Shown: one piece after another, positions 33,024 through 41,705 of the stretch
How positions within the stretch are numbered: position 1 is the first letter of the stretch
Layout: each line of letters begins with the position of its first letter
Source: Phycisphaerae bacterium
Lineage (GTDB): Bacteria > Planctomycetota > Phycisphaerae > Phycisphaerales > SM1A02
DNA length: 64,000 bases
Assembly: GCA_016795065.1 (NCBI GenBank)
Contig: JAEUIU010000008.1
Location: forward strand, 1 to 64,000
Direction: 5' to 3'
Position numbers and translations under genes: made by a program
The notes under the pieces: generated by a model
Told to the model about the DNA's origin: nothing
Database searches by the model: none
Seen by the model: only the letters and a program-made list of their open reading frames with translations

Positions 33024-33193
33024 GGCGCCAGCGGCACCCTCACCCTGCGACGTGCCGCGGCTGGAGAGCACACTGGCCTTCGCCGCGCATCGCCGGTATC
33101 CTCCCCTCCCAATCAAGGGTCCGTCGCCTCACCATCGAGACGCCCCCGCGACAACGAGAAAACCAGACAACGACCTGTCAGCATTGGCATCGC

Positions 33194-33661
33194 ATGAACT
33201 TCATCACCCCCGAGGAAAAGTCCCAGCTTGAGCAGTTGCTGTCGTCGCTACGGGCGGCGGACAAGATGCTCATTCAGCGCATCCAGGAGGCGCGGGCCCT
33301 GGGGGACCTTCGCGAGAATGCTGAGTACCACGCGGCACGCGAAGACAAGGCGATGAACGATGCGAAGATCAAGGAGGTCGAGAGCCGCCTTGCCAGTGCC
33401 CATATCGCCGGCGAGGCGAGCGTGCCGACCGACATGGTCTTCGTGGGCATGATGGTCCGGCTTCGCGATGTCGATCGCGGCGATGACGACCTCTACAAGT
33501 TGGTTGGCGAGTCGACCGGCCGCTTCGATCTGGAGTACATCGAGGTGACAACGACCAGCCCGATGGGCGTGGCCCTCATGAAGGCCCGCGTCGGCGAGGT
33601 CGTCCGGGTTGACCTCCCCCGTGGCGCGAAGCGGTTTGAGATCGTCGAGATCGTGTTGTGA
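33194..33661 (+). CDS. greA: Transcription elongation factor GreA
   Basis: A 155-residue Gre factor. It binds RNA polymerase through the secondary channel and stimulates cleavage of backtracked transcripts. The N-terminal coiled coil contains the acidic tip GDLRENAEYHAAREDK (about 40-55), with the Asp and Glu that hold the catalytic magnesium. The C-terminal FKBP-like domain has GMMVRLRDVDRGDDDLYKLV and ends RFEIVEIVL. The ATG at 33194 starts MNFITPEEK as expected for the family. No Shine-Dalgarno is visible. Confidence 0.92.
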   Translation: MNFITPEEKSQLEQLLSSLRAADKMLIQRIQEARALGDLRENAEYHAAREDKAMNDAKIKEVESRLASAHIAGEASVPTDMVFVGMMVRLRDVDRGDDDLYKLVGESTGRFDLEYIEVTTTSPMGVALMKARVGEVVRVDLPRGAKRFEIVEIVL

Positions 33662-33704
33662 TGGAAGCCCGATACGCCGACCCAAGCTCGCGCGGCGAAC
33701 TTGT

Positions 33705-35471
33705 TCACTTCCGCTCGATCGCGATCCGCTGACCTAGCTCGACGCCATCCTGCTCGACCTTCAGACCGTCCGGCCAGACGAATTCGATGTGCACCGCGGT
33801 GCTCCCCGCCGGGACGCCGACATGCAGTTCCGGGGCGATGGTTGAATTGAAGGGGCCGCCTCCCCAGAGCCAGCGACGCTGTACCCGTTCGGTCCCGTCG
33901 GGGTCCTTCGACCGCACCGTGAGCACAGACCCGACGCCGAGGCGATTCCCGATCTTGGGCCGTCGATCGATCGGTGTCACCACCAGCCAGTCCTTCACAT
34001 CGGCCTTGGCGTGGTCGTTGCGGATGACGCGCATCGGGCCGTTCAACTCGCCTATGACCATGTCGACATCGCCATCCCGGTCCAGATCGGCGAAGACCGC
34101 GGTGCGATCACGATGCGGCTCGAGCTTCCAATTGCCCGCTTCGCTGAGCGTCTCGAACCGCTTACCGCGACGCTCGTGAAGCAAGGTGCGCTGCTCGTAC
34201 TCGGAGTCAAAGGACTTCTTCGTCGCCTGCGGATAGACATGGCCGTTCACGATGAGGAGATCCTCGTCGCCATCGTGTTCGAAATCGGCGAAGGCAGTGG
34301 CCCAACCGAGATAGGGTCGGCTGACGGCGGCAAGACCATACTGGCTCGTGCGCTCATCGAAGAACTTGCCGTCTTTGTTGACTCGCAGGGTGTTGGTATC
34401 GCTCGAGAAATTCGTCGTGAAGATGTCGGGCCAGCCGTTGCCGTCGACGTCGCCGATGGCGATCCCCATTGTCGCCTGCTCCAGCCCTTCCATGTTCGTG
34501 GCAAGGCCGTTGCGAACTCCTTCCTCGACAAAGGTCGGCGGTGCATCCGAAGCCGAGCCGGACTCGCCCACGTTGCGAAAGAAGTGACTCGCCTGGCTGT
34601 CGTTGCCGACGAAGATGTCGGTCTTCCCGTCTCCCGTGAAGTCCAGCATGGCTACCCCGAGTCCATAGCTCGGCTTCACCTTGGTGATTCCGCTCGCCTC
34701 GCTGATGTCCTCGAAGGTGCCGTCGCCGCGATTGCGGAAGAGGCGATCCGCCTGACCTCGCATGCCGATCGGACCGGACATGACCTCGAGGCCACGGAAG
34801 AGCGTGGTCCCCGGCAGGTTGGACGGGTCGATTTCGAGATAGGTCACAACGAAGAGGTCGAGGTCGCCGTCGGCGTCGACATCCCCGAACGCGCAGCCGG
34901 TACTCCAATCGAGTTTCGGCGCGGATGATTGGACCGATCCGGCAACGCCGGCCTTGGTCGTGATGTCCTCAAAGGTGCCATCGCCCTTGTTGCGAAGGAG
35001 GACATCGGGACCGTAGCAGGCGATGAAGATGTCCAGATGGCCGTCGGCATCAATATCCCCGACGGTGACGCCGAAACTCCAGCGATGATGGTCAATCCCG
35101 CTCGCCGCCGTTACGTCGACGAAGGTGAGGGCGTCAGGCTTCGAGTCGTTCCGAAAGAGCTTGGCTCCAGGGCCCCGCTCGGGATCTGCCAGGGTGGCGC
35201 CGTTGGGAAGGAAGAGGTCGAGGTCGCCGTCGCCGTCAAAGTCGATCAGTGCGAGGCCTCCGCCCTTGACCTCGAGGATCTGCGTACTCGGCAGGCTGCC
35301 CGAGGTCATGGTGGCTTGAATGCCGCTCGAGCCCGTGACGTCTGTGAATCGCATGGCGCTGGTCGTGTCAGCCGCGAACGTGTTGCAACCAAGCGATCCG
35401 CAGGCGCTGAGCGAGGCGACGAAAGAACAAGCCCGGAGCGAACGGCGTGGAGTCAATGGTCGAATGGCCAT
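33705..35471 (-). CDS. Exported FG-GAP/ASPIC-UnbV protein (CRTAC1-like)
   Basis: A 588-residue exported protein. The signal peptide (about 1-35, ending GSLGCNTFA) may be a lipoprotein signal. Seven FG-GAP/VCBS-type calcium loops follow, of the form DFDGDGDLDLF, DIDADGHLDIF, DVDADGDLDLF, DFTGDGKTDIF, DVDGNGWPDIF, DFEHDGDEDLL and DLDRDGDVDMV. They make an integrin-like beta-propeller. The last 100 residues form the ASPIC/UnbV domain (NRLGVGSVLTV, WPDGLKVEQDG). AAGGACAG precedes the ATG at 35471. The TPR gene lies 67 bp upstream and is probably cotranscribed. Proteins of this type recur with TPR partners in Planctomycetes and their function is not established. Confidence 0.85.
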   Translation of the reverse strand: MAIRPLTPRRSLRACSFVASLSACGSLGCNTFAADTTSAMRFTDVTGSSGIQATMTSGSLPSTQILEVKGGGLALIDFDGDGDLDLFLPNGATLADPERGPGAKLFRNDSKPDALTFVDVTAASGIDHHRWSFGVTVGDIDADGHLDIFIACYGPDVLLRNKGDGTFEDITTKAGVAGSVQSSAPKLDWSTGCAFGDVDADGDLDLFVVTYLEIDPSNLPGTTLFRGLEVMSGPIGMRGQADRLFRNRGDGTFEDISEASGITKVKPSYGLGVAMLDFTGDGKTDIFVGNDSQASHFFRNVGESGSASDAPPTFVEEGVRNGLATNMEGLEQATMGIAIGDVDGNGWPDIFTTNFSSDTNTLRVNKDGKFFDERTSQYGLAAVSRPYLGWATAFADFEHDGDEDLLIVNGHVYPQATKKSFDSEYEQRTLLHERRGKRFETLSEAGNWKLEPHRDRTAVFADLDRDGDVDMVIGELNGPMRVIRNDHAKADVKDWLVVTPIDRRPKIGNRLGVGSVLTVRSKDPDGTERVQRRWLWGGGPFNSTIAPELHVGVPAGSTAVHIEFVWPDGLKVEQDGVELGQRIAIERK

Positions 35472-35538
35472 GTGCTGTCCTTGCAATCGATGTAGATCGA
35501 TGTGGCGTTGTGATCGGCGCAGGCGACGCCCCGATGCC

Positions 35539-36585
35539 TTACTTGGAAGGCGAAGCGGGCTTGCCGGCGTCGGTCGGCGGCGTCGCGGGGATCGATGACG
35601 GGGCGGGAGGCGCGTCGGTATTCGTGGGAGGCGCGGGGGGCACTGGAAGCGGCGCCTCAATGTCCTTGACGCCCACCCGCTCTCGGGCCCGCTGCTCTTC
35701 ATTGCGAGCGCTCTCGGCTTCCTTCACCTTGCCCAATCGCTCTCGCGAGCGAGCGAGCTTCGCCCAGCCCTCGTAGTGGTCGGCGAAGTAGGAGAGACCG
35801 GTCATGTACCGTTCTTCCGCCTTGGCGGGATCGTCCCGCCGCATCGAGAGGTCACCCAAGCGGATCCATGCCTTCGCGAGGTCACGGCGGCTCGCCTTCG
35901 GATCTTGCTGGAGCTCGATCGCCTTCTGGAAATGCTTCTCAGCGTCGTCGAGGCGATCTTCATCAAACGCAATGAGGCCCAACGCAAAGATCGAGTCCGG
36001 CTCATCGGGCACCTCGGCGAGGTGAGCCTCGAAATCGCTTCGGGCTCGACCAAGCTCGCCCAAGTGATAGCTCGCCCAACCCATGAAGTGGTGGGCATGC
36101 TTCGCCTCGGGGAATGGCTGACGAAGCTGAAGCGATCGTTCAAGATGCGGGCGAGCGTCCTCGTACTTCTTCATCTTGGTCAGGGCAACGCCAAGGAAGA
36201 ACTCCGCGCGACCCACTTCGGGACGAGCATCGAGCACTTGTGTGATGAGGTTCTTCGCGTACTCGAAATGGCCACTCGACAGCAGCCGCTGGGCGATGGC
36301 CAGCTTCGGGTCATCGGGGTAACTGACCAGCGGAACGACCTTCTCGGGAGGAGTCTTGTCGTCGGCAGGCGCGCCACCAGGAACGGACGTGCCTTGGCCC
36401 GGAGGTACGGTCGGACCGTTCGGCTGGTTTGTCGGCTTTCCGGTCGGAGGTGACGCTTCCCGTGCAGGTGCAGTGCTCGGCGGCTTGGACCCCGGAGGGC
36501 CGGGTGACACTTGCCCAAAGCCGACAAGCGTCGCGGACAAAACGGCGATTCCCGCGATGAGCGGGAGAAGCAGAGGACGTCGCAC
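35539..36585 (-). CDS. Exported TPR protein
   Basis: A 348-residue protein with a signal peptide (MRRPLLLPLIAGIAVLSATLVGFG), a Pro/Gly/Thr linker to about residue 85 and four to five tetratricopeptide repeats (about 92-300). Recognisable units include AEFFLGVALTKMKKYEDARPHL, paraphrased by its core GVALTKMKKY, then AHHFMGWASYHLGELGRA, FALGLIAFDEDRLDDAEKHF and WIRLGDLSMRRDDPAKAEE. The C-terminus is a Pro-rich tail. It starts with GTG at 36585. The same strand continues into the FG-GAP/ASPIC gene, so the pair probably forms a periplasmic complex. Confidence 0.8.
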   Translation of the reverse strand: MRRPLLLPLIAGIAVLSATLVGFGQVSPGPPGSKPPSTAPAREASPPTGKPTNQPNGPTVPPGQGTSVPGGAPADDKTPPEKVVPLVSYPDDPKLAIAQRLLSSGHFEYAKNLITQVLDARPEVGRAEFFLGVALTKMKKYEDARPHLERSLQLRQPFPEAKHAHHFMGWASYHLGELGRARSDFEAHLAEVPDEPDSIFALGLIAFDEDRLDDAEKHFQKAIELQQDPKASRRDLAKAWIRLGDLSMRRDDPAKAEERYMTGLSYFADHYEGWAKLARSRERLGKVKEAESARNEEQRARERVGVKDIEAPLPVPPAPPTNTDAPPAPSSIPATPPTDAGKPASPSK

Positions 36586-36628
36586 GGAGAACCAACCTCA
36601 AGAGGGAGCAGGGCGCGGTGGAGGGTCG

Positions 36629-36634
36629 AGTATA
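36629..36634 (-). promoter_or_regulatory. TATACT -10 box for TPR/ASPIC operon
   Basis: TATACT on the minus strand lies about 43 nt upstream of the GTG at 36585, with a TTGCCT about 19 nt further up as a loose -35. A transcript from here would have a normal leader of about 37 nt containing GAGG, unlike the leaderless genes elsewhere. Confidence 0.45.
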
Positions 36635-37026
36635 GAGGTCGGGTTCGGGAGGGAGGCAAATGGGTCGGCGATTGGCTCCGGACGGATCGCCGGGAGATTC
36701 CCGAGTTCAAGGGCTGGGCCCGAGATCGTTCGAGCCTCCACCTCTCAGGCATCAACCCGCTTTCGGCGCAGTCGCCGAGAAATTGGGAAGGGAAGTCGAG
36801 AGGACCTGTTGAAACGGGCTGGACATTCCACGCATATGCAATAGCCTCTATGCAACTCGGACCTGCCCCAGCGGAAGACCTCCTTCGTCAGTCGTGCACT
36901 GCCGGTTGAGGTCCCAGATCCACTGTGCCGGATACCGCTTGGGATGAGTTTGAGGCAAAACACGTTGATTCCGTCGGTGACTCGTCGCCACGGGAGCAGC
37001 GTCGGTCACAGTGGAAGCCGTCAGAC

Positions 37027-37148
37027 GGCCGAATGGTGGGTTCGGCCTGTCCCGGCTCTCCGTGTTGTTATCGCCGCCCGAGCGGGCCTCCCTAGAGGGG
37101 GACGTCCCGCTCGACCCCAGGCGGATCAAGCCGCCCCCAAAGTGGGGC
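37027..37148 (+). promoter_or_regulatory. Successive stem-loops in 5' leader of di-heme oxidoreductase gene
   Basis: Three or four hairpins lie in a row: GGCCGAA/TTCGGCC (37027-37033 with 37041-37047), AGCGGG/CCCGCT (37081-37086 with 37106-37111), and GGCGG/CCGCC (37120-37124 with 37131-37135). The last competes with CCCCA/TGGGG (37135-37139 with 37143-37147), whose right arm ends five bases before the GAGGAGG site. The overlap of the last two helices allows alternative folding near the ribosome binding site. A regulatory leader is inferred only. Confidence 0.35.
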
Positions 37149-37163
37149 AAAGAGGAGGCATCT

Positions 37164-38864
37164 GTGCGTCGGTCAGCAGTCCGTGTTTCGAACTTCCTGT
37201 CGCCCGTCGTCACCCGAGGTTCACTCCTCGCCGTGACCCTTCTGGGCGCGTCCTCGCTCGCATCCGCGGGCGGTCTTCCCGTCCCCCAACCTAAGGCTGG
37301 CGCTCCGCTGCCCGGCCTGACCCCGGCCGAGCTGGCTCTTTTCGAAGCCGGCAAAATTCTCTATTCCACCCCACTCGAAGTGGAAGACGGCCTCGGCCCG
37401 ATCTTCAACAAGTCCGGCTGTTTCTCTTGCCACGCGAGCCCGCTCGGTGGTTGGGGTGCCATCACCGTGACTCGTTTCGGCATCGAGAACAAGGGCGAGT
37501 TCGACCCGATGGACTCCCTTGGCGGTTCGCTCAAGCAGGCCGCGGCCATCTCCAGCGGCTGCGAAGAGCTTGATCCCGCCCTCTTCGGCGCGAACCACTT
37601 CGCCACGCGCGTCACCAACGCCTCGCTCGCGTTTGGTCTCGTCGAAGCGATTCCGGATGCCCAGCTCCTGGCCAACGCCGACCCGAACGACCTCAACGGC
37701 GACGGCATCTCCGGCCGAGCCCACATGGTGGAACCGTTCGAGAGCCCGGGCGTTTTGAAGGTTGGCCGAATGGGCTGGAAGGCCCAGGTCCCCACCGTCC
37801 TCACGTTCTCGGCTGACGCGTCTCAGAACGAGCTCGGCCTCTCGAACCGGTTCATTCCGTTCGACAACGCCCCCAACGGCGATATGGTCAAGCTCGCTAG
37901 CTGCGACACCGTGGCCGATCCCGAGGACGGTCCCGATGGTCAGGGGTATGACCGAATCGATCGGTTCACCCACTTCCAACGTTATCTCGGCATCCCCCCG
38001 CAGACTCCGAAGTCGGGCATGACCGGCGAGACCGTCTTCAACGCCATCGGCTGCGCGAAGTGCCACGTGACATCCTTCACGACAGGCAAGCAGCGCACGC
38101 TCGAGAGTGCTCTCCGCGGGAAGACCATTCGGGTCTACTCCGACTTCCTCCTCCACGACATGGGCACGCTCGCCGATGGCATCCCGCAAGGCGACGCCAG
38201 CGGCAGCGAATTCCGCACGCCCACCCTCTGGAACCTGCGCACCCGCGATCCGATGCTCCATGACGCATCCGTGGCTGGCGGCACGTTCCCCGACCGTGTG
38301 ACGTTGGCCATTCAGGCCCACGGCCCGTTCGGTGAAGGCGCCGCTTCGGCGGACGCCTTCGATAGCCTTTCGGTCGTCGAGCAGGAGCAGCTCATTGCGT
38401 TCCTTGACTCGCTCGGACGCCTTGAGTTCGATCACGACGGCAACGGATCCATCCAATACGTCGACTTCCTCGATTTCAAGAACTGCTACGGCACGACTGG
38501 GATCTCCCCGGACATGCCGTGCGCGGTCAGCGACATCGATCAAGACGGCGATGTCGACCTCACCGACTTCCTTGCCATGGAGTCGGTCTATGAGGGACCG
38601 AACGGCGATTGCGACGCAGACGGCAACTCGGATCTCTACGAGCTGCTGGTCGGTACGCTGACTGATGGTGACTTCGATGGCGTCCCCGACGACTGCTCGG
38701 TTCCGTGCCCGGCAGACTTCAACGCCAGTGGAGGCGTCGACGCCGCTGATCTCGCCATCCTCCTCGGAGGCTGGGGCGGATCTGCTCTTGACCTCAACGC
38801 CAGCGGTTCGGTGGATGCCGCGGACCTCGCTATTCTCCTCGGCGCTTGGGGACCTTGCGACTGA
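37164..38864 (+). CDS. Di-heme c-type cytochrome oxidoreductase with dockerin-like tail
   Basis: A 566-residue exported protein of the di-heme oxidoreductase (DHOR, formerly DUF1111 or thiol-oxidoreductase-like) family. The signal peptide covers about 1-36. The heme c motifs are CFSCH (87-91) and CAKCH (298-302). The second half includes FRTPTLWNLRTRDPMLHDASV, whose core LWNLRTRDPMLHD is typical of the family. After residue 440 comes a chain of acidic EF-hand-like loops (DHDGNGSIQ, DIDQDGDVD, DGDFDGVPDDC) and then the twin tail with NASGGVDAADLAILLGGWG and NASGSVDAADLAILLGAWG. I chose GTG 37164 because GAGGAGG lies at 37152-37158. The substrate is unknown. Confidence 0.85.
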   Translation: MRRSAVRVSNFLSPVVTRGSLLAVTLLGASSLASAGGLPVPQPKAGAPLPGLTPAELALFEAGKILYSTPLEVEDGLGPIFNKSGCFSCHASPLGGWGAITVTRFGIENKGEFDPMDSLGGSLKQAAAISSGCEELDPALFGANHFATRVTNASLAFGLVEAIPDAQLLANADPNDLNGDGISGRAHMVEPFESPGVLKVGRMGWKAQVPTVLTFSADASQNELGLSNRFIPFDNAPNGDMVKLASCDTVADPEDGPDGQGYDRIDRFTHFQRYLGIPPQTPKSGMTGETVFNAIGCAKCHVTSFTTGKQRTLESALRGKTIRVYSDFLLHDMGTLADGIPQGDASGSEFRTPTLWNLRTRDPMLHDASVAGGTFPDRVTLAIQAHGPFGEGAASADAFDSLSVVEQEQLIAFLDSLGRLEFDHDGNGSIQYVDFLDFKNCYGTTGISPDMPCAVSDIDQDGDVDLTDFLAMESVYEGPNGDCDADGNSDLYELLVGTLTDGDFDGVPDDCSVPCPADFNASGGVDAADLAILLGGWGGSALDLNASGSVDAADLAILLGAWGPCD

Positions 38865-38951
38865 ATGGTCGCGACGAATCCTCCGTCAGCGACTGCGGCA
38901 CCACGCGAGTGCGTGATGACCAAGGCACTGATGGCCTGACATGACCTTTCA

Positions 38952-38981
38952 CGGGACGGTCGCCTGAACGCGGCCGTCCCG
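38952..38981 (+). terminator. Hairpin terminator after di-heme oxidoreductase gene
   Basis: A 12-bp stem, CGGGACGGTCGC with GCGGCCGTCCCG (one T-G wobble), has a 6-nt loop CTGAAC. No T-run follows. It lies 87 bases after the stop codon and before the next plus-strand gene. Confidence 0.5.
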
Positions 38982-39066
38982 CTTCGACGGAATTGGTGCG
39001 GGTCGCTGCGACCCGCTCGCACTGGAACGAGGCCGAGCACGAGCTTGGTAGCTACAGGAGCCTGTG

Positions 39067-41580
39067 ATGAGCGTGACACGAAGCCTGTTTGTCTTGACCT
39101 TGGCCGCCGGCCTGGGGTCCACTGCGTGGGGGCAGTGGGGAACGTCGTTTGTGAACCAGACCGCCACGCGCCTGGTCATGAGCCCCACCCTGCAGAACGA
39201 CAACTTGGAGAAGGACTTCTCATGGGGTGACTTCGACCAAGACGGCGATGTCGACCTGATCGTGGTTCGGAAGTTCCCCGGGTCGATCCAAGGTGGCTTC
39301 CCCAACATCCTGCTGATGAACGAGGGCGGCGTCCTGACCGATCGCACCTTGGAGTTGGGAACCCAGTCCGATGTGGGTGGCGATGCCGGACTTCTTGCCC
39401 CGACCAACGACCGTGACGTCGAGGCGATCGATGTGAACGGCGACGGCTGGCTTGACCTCGTCACCTTCACCACGATGAGCGATCAGGTGAATGACATCCT
39501 CGGGCAGCCTCGCGTCTACCGGAATCTGGGCGACGACGTGAACGGCAATTGGCAGGGCTTCAAGTTTGAGAATGACCGGATTCCCACCCTCTTCGCCAAG
39601 AACGGCTCCGCCGCCAACCCACGCTCCTGCGATGGCGCGCTTGCCGACCTCACCGGCGACGGTTTCCCCGACATCTTCTTCGTCGACTACGACACTCCTG
39701 AGACCAGCGGCACGGTCTGCATCGACCTGAACGGCGACGGCGACACCGGCGATGCCGGCGAGTGCCAGCAGAGTCCCGGCGAAACCGCGTCGAAGGATTA
39801 CGACAACAAGTTCCTCGTGAACTGGGGCAACGATCCGAGCGGTCCGGGCCCGGGGTACTTCTTCGATACCACCAACACCCGCTTCACCTCGACCCAGCTC
39901 GCCTCTGCGTTCGGCGCGGCCTGCATTACCCGTGACATGAACGGCGACGGCTACACCGACGTCGTTCGCATCAACACGCTCACTGGCGGACAGAACATCG
40001 CTGTGCTGTACGCGAAGCCGGCCGATCTGGGCAACTCGTTCAGCGGTCCGGACGTGATCGCGACAGCCGCCCCGTATCAGCTTGAGGCAGGCGACCTCAA
40101 CAACGACGGCAAGCTCGACCTCGTCATCACCGACGACGGTAAGGACAAGTTCCTGATCAACACCGGCAACGGCGCCGATACGTTTGCCAACTTCACCTCG
40201 TACACGATCAACGACTCGTTGAGCGAGTTCGGCCAGACGATTGTTGTCGTCGACATGGACAACGACGGATTCCTGGACGCCATGATCGCGGACGTCGACG
40301 GCGACCTTCCGCCCTTCTGCCCGTCTACAGGTCGGCGCGCCCACATCTACCACAACACCGGTGGCGTTCCGAGCAACACCATGCTCGACGAGATCGGCCA
40401 GATCATCCCCAACTCCAGCCTCGGTGCGACGTATGACTTCGCTCCGATCGACATCAACGGCGACGGCTGGAAGGATCTCGTCATCGGCCGTTGCGCCGGT
40501 ATCGACATCTGGATGAACGCCCCGCCGATTGGCGTCTCCTATAGCTTCCCGGGCGGCACTCCTGCTTCGGTGACTCCGGGCGAAGAGACTTCCTTCGCGG
40601 TCTCGACCGACGTGATCGGCGGCGGGACGATCGTGGCCGGAACGCTTGACGTCAACTACCGAATCAATGGCGGGGCCTGGACCTCGTCCGACCTCGTCGG
40701 CGGTCCGACGAGCTGGACCGCGACCTTGCCGGCGATCTCCTGCGGCGAGTACCTCGACTACTACTTCAGCGGAATGGTCTCGAATAGCCCAACGACGTTC
40801 ACCAGCCCCGAGGGTGCACCGTCGTTGTTCTACACGGCCAGTCCTGTGACTGGAACAGAGATCGCGGCTGACACGATCTTCGAGAATGGCGTGGAAGGCT
40901 GGACGGTCACGAATTCGGCTCTGACTGGCGGAGAGTGGGTGATTGATGACCCTATCGGAACCGTGAACGGTGCGATCCCGGTGCAGACCGAGAATGACCA
41001 AGTCGGTATGGGGACCATCTGCTGGTTCACCGGCCAAGGTGTCGTCGGCGGCGGCAATGCGGCGGCGGACGTCGATGGCGGTCCCACCACCCTGACCACT
41101 CCGACCTACAACGTGACAGCGAACGCTCCCATTAGCCTGAACTACACGGCCTGGGTCTACAACGACGACTTCGGAACATCCTCAGCGGACCAGCTCCGAA
41201 TCCAGTCCTCAACTGACGGCGGCGCCACATGGACGACGGTTCGTTCCATTGGCACGACGAACAGCGCCTGGGAAGGATTCTCCGATGTCACGGTATCGCC
41301 GACCGGAACCATGACGATTCGCTTCCTCGCCAGTGACAACCCCAACAACTCGACCTTTGAGTGTGCTCTGGCGTCCTTCAAGCTCACCGTGGGCATTTGC
41401 GAGTCTGCCCCGGCGTGCCCGGCCGACTTCGACCGGGACGGCTCCGTCACCGCGGCCGACCTCGCGTCGCTCCTCGGGGCATGGGGCAATCCTGGCGGCA
41501 TTCAGGATCTCAATGCAAGCGGTAGCGTTGACGCCGGCGACCTTGCGATTCTTCTCGGCGAATGGGGCGCCTGCCGCTAA
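39067..41580 (+). CDS. Exported FG-GAP repeat protein with dockerin-like tail
   Basis: An 837-residue exported protein. The signal peptide (MSVTRSLFVLTLAAGLGSTAWG) is followed by FG-GAP/VCBS calcium loops such as DFDQDGDVDLI, DVNGDGWLDLV, DLTGDGFPDIF, DMNGDGYTDVV, DLNNDGKLDLV, DMDNDGFLDAM and DINGDGWKDLV (about residues 45-470). An Ig-like or carbohydrate-binding-like part follows (about 480-790; WTVTNSALTGGEW, SSTDGGATWTTV). The tail has DFDRDGSVTAADLASLLGAWG and DLNASGSVDAGDLAILLGEWG. AGGAG at 39056-39060 supports ATG 39067 over the GTG three bases earlier. It may be a surface or matrix protein. No enzymatic motif is visible. Confidence 0.82.
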   Translation: MSVTRSLFVLTLAAGLGSTAWGQWGTSFVNQTATRLVMSPTLQNDNLEKDFSWGDFDQDGDVDLIVVRKFPGSIQGGFPNILLMNEGGVLTDRTLELGTQSDVGGDAGLLAPTNDRDVEAIDVNGDGWLDLVTFTTMSDQVNDILGQPRVYRNLGDDVNGNWQGFKFENDRIPTLFAKNGSAANPRSCDGALADLTGDGFPDIFFVDYDTPETSGTVCIDLNGDGDTGDAGECQQSPGETASKDYDNKFLVNWGNDPSGPGPGYFFDTTNTRFTSTQLASAFGAACITRDMNGDGYTDVVRINTLTGGQNIAVLYAKPADLGNSFSGPDVIATAAPYQLEAGDLNNDGKLDLVITDDGKDKFLINTGNGADTFANFTSYTINDSLSEFGQTIVVVDMDNDGFLDAMIADVDGDLPPFCPSTGRRAHIYHNTGGVPSNTMLDEIGQIIPNSSLGATYDFAPIDINGDGWKDLVIGRCAGIDIWMNAPPIGVSYSFPGGTPASVTPGEETSFAVSTDVIGGGTIVAGTLDVNYRINGGAWTSSDLVGGPTSWTATLPAISCGEYLDYYFSGMVSNSPTTFTSPEGAPSLFYTASPVTGTEIAADTIFENGVEGWTVTNSALTGGEWVIDDPIGTVNGAIPVQTENDQVGMGTICWFTGQGVVGGGNAAADVDGGPTTLTTPTYNVTANAPISLNYTAWVYNDDFGTSSADQLRIQSSTDGGATWTTVRSIGTTNSAWEGFSDVTVSPTGTMTIRFLASDNPNNSTFECALASFKLTVGICESAPACPADFDRDGSVTAADLASLLGAWGNPGGIQDLNASGSVDAGDLAILLGEWGACR

Positions 41581-41606
41581 TTCTCGATTTCAGGCTTCTT
41601 GACCTT

Positions 41607-41641
41607 GGGGCGGACTCTTCCGAGTCCGCCCCTTTTTCTTT
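41607..41641 (+). terminator. Rho-independent terminator
   Basis: Perfect 11-bp arms GGGGCGGACTC and GAGTCCGCCCC with a TTCC tetraloop are followed by TTTTTCTTT. This is the clearest intrinsic terminator in the window, ending the FG-GAP gene transcript. Confidence 0.92.
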
Positions 41642-41705
41642 GACGCACCGACCGGTACCCTGATGGCGGCGATCTGGGCAATCGCCCTTGCATGCGAGGA
41701 CCGTT

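Larger units (their letters stand above)
36586..37163. other. Divergent intergenic region with long structured leader
   Basis: Nearly 580 bases between the TPR gene and the di-heme oxidoreductase gene. Open frames here lack start signals and are not conserved-looking, so I call no gene. The left end carries the TATACT box. The right 140 bases hold successive perfect stem-loops ahead of the oxidoreductase ribosome binding site. Confidence 0.5.

Noticed and set aside
39220..41037. A 605-codon minus-strand frame opposite the FG-GAP protein gene
   Set aside because: The plus strand encodes a clear signal peptide, calcium loops and tail; the antisense product has no recognisable features.
37164..41580. 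Cellulosome components, because of dockerin-like tails
   Set aside because: No cohesin or glycoside hydrolase domains are present in the window, and such tails in Phycisphaerae occur on many unrelated exported proteins.
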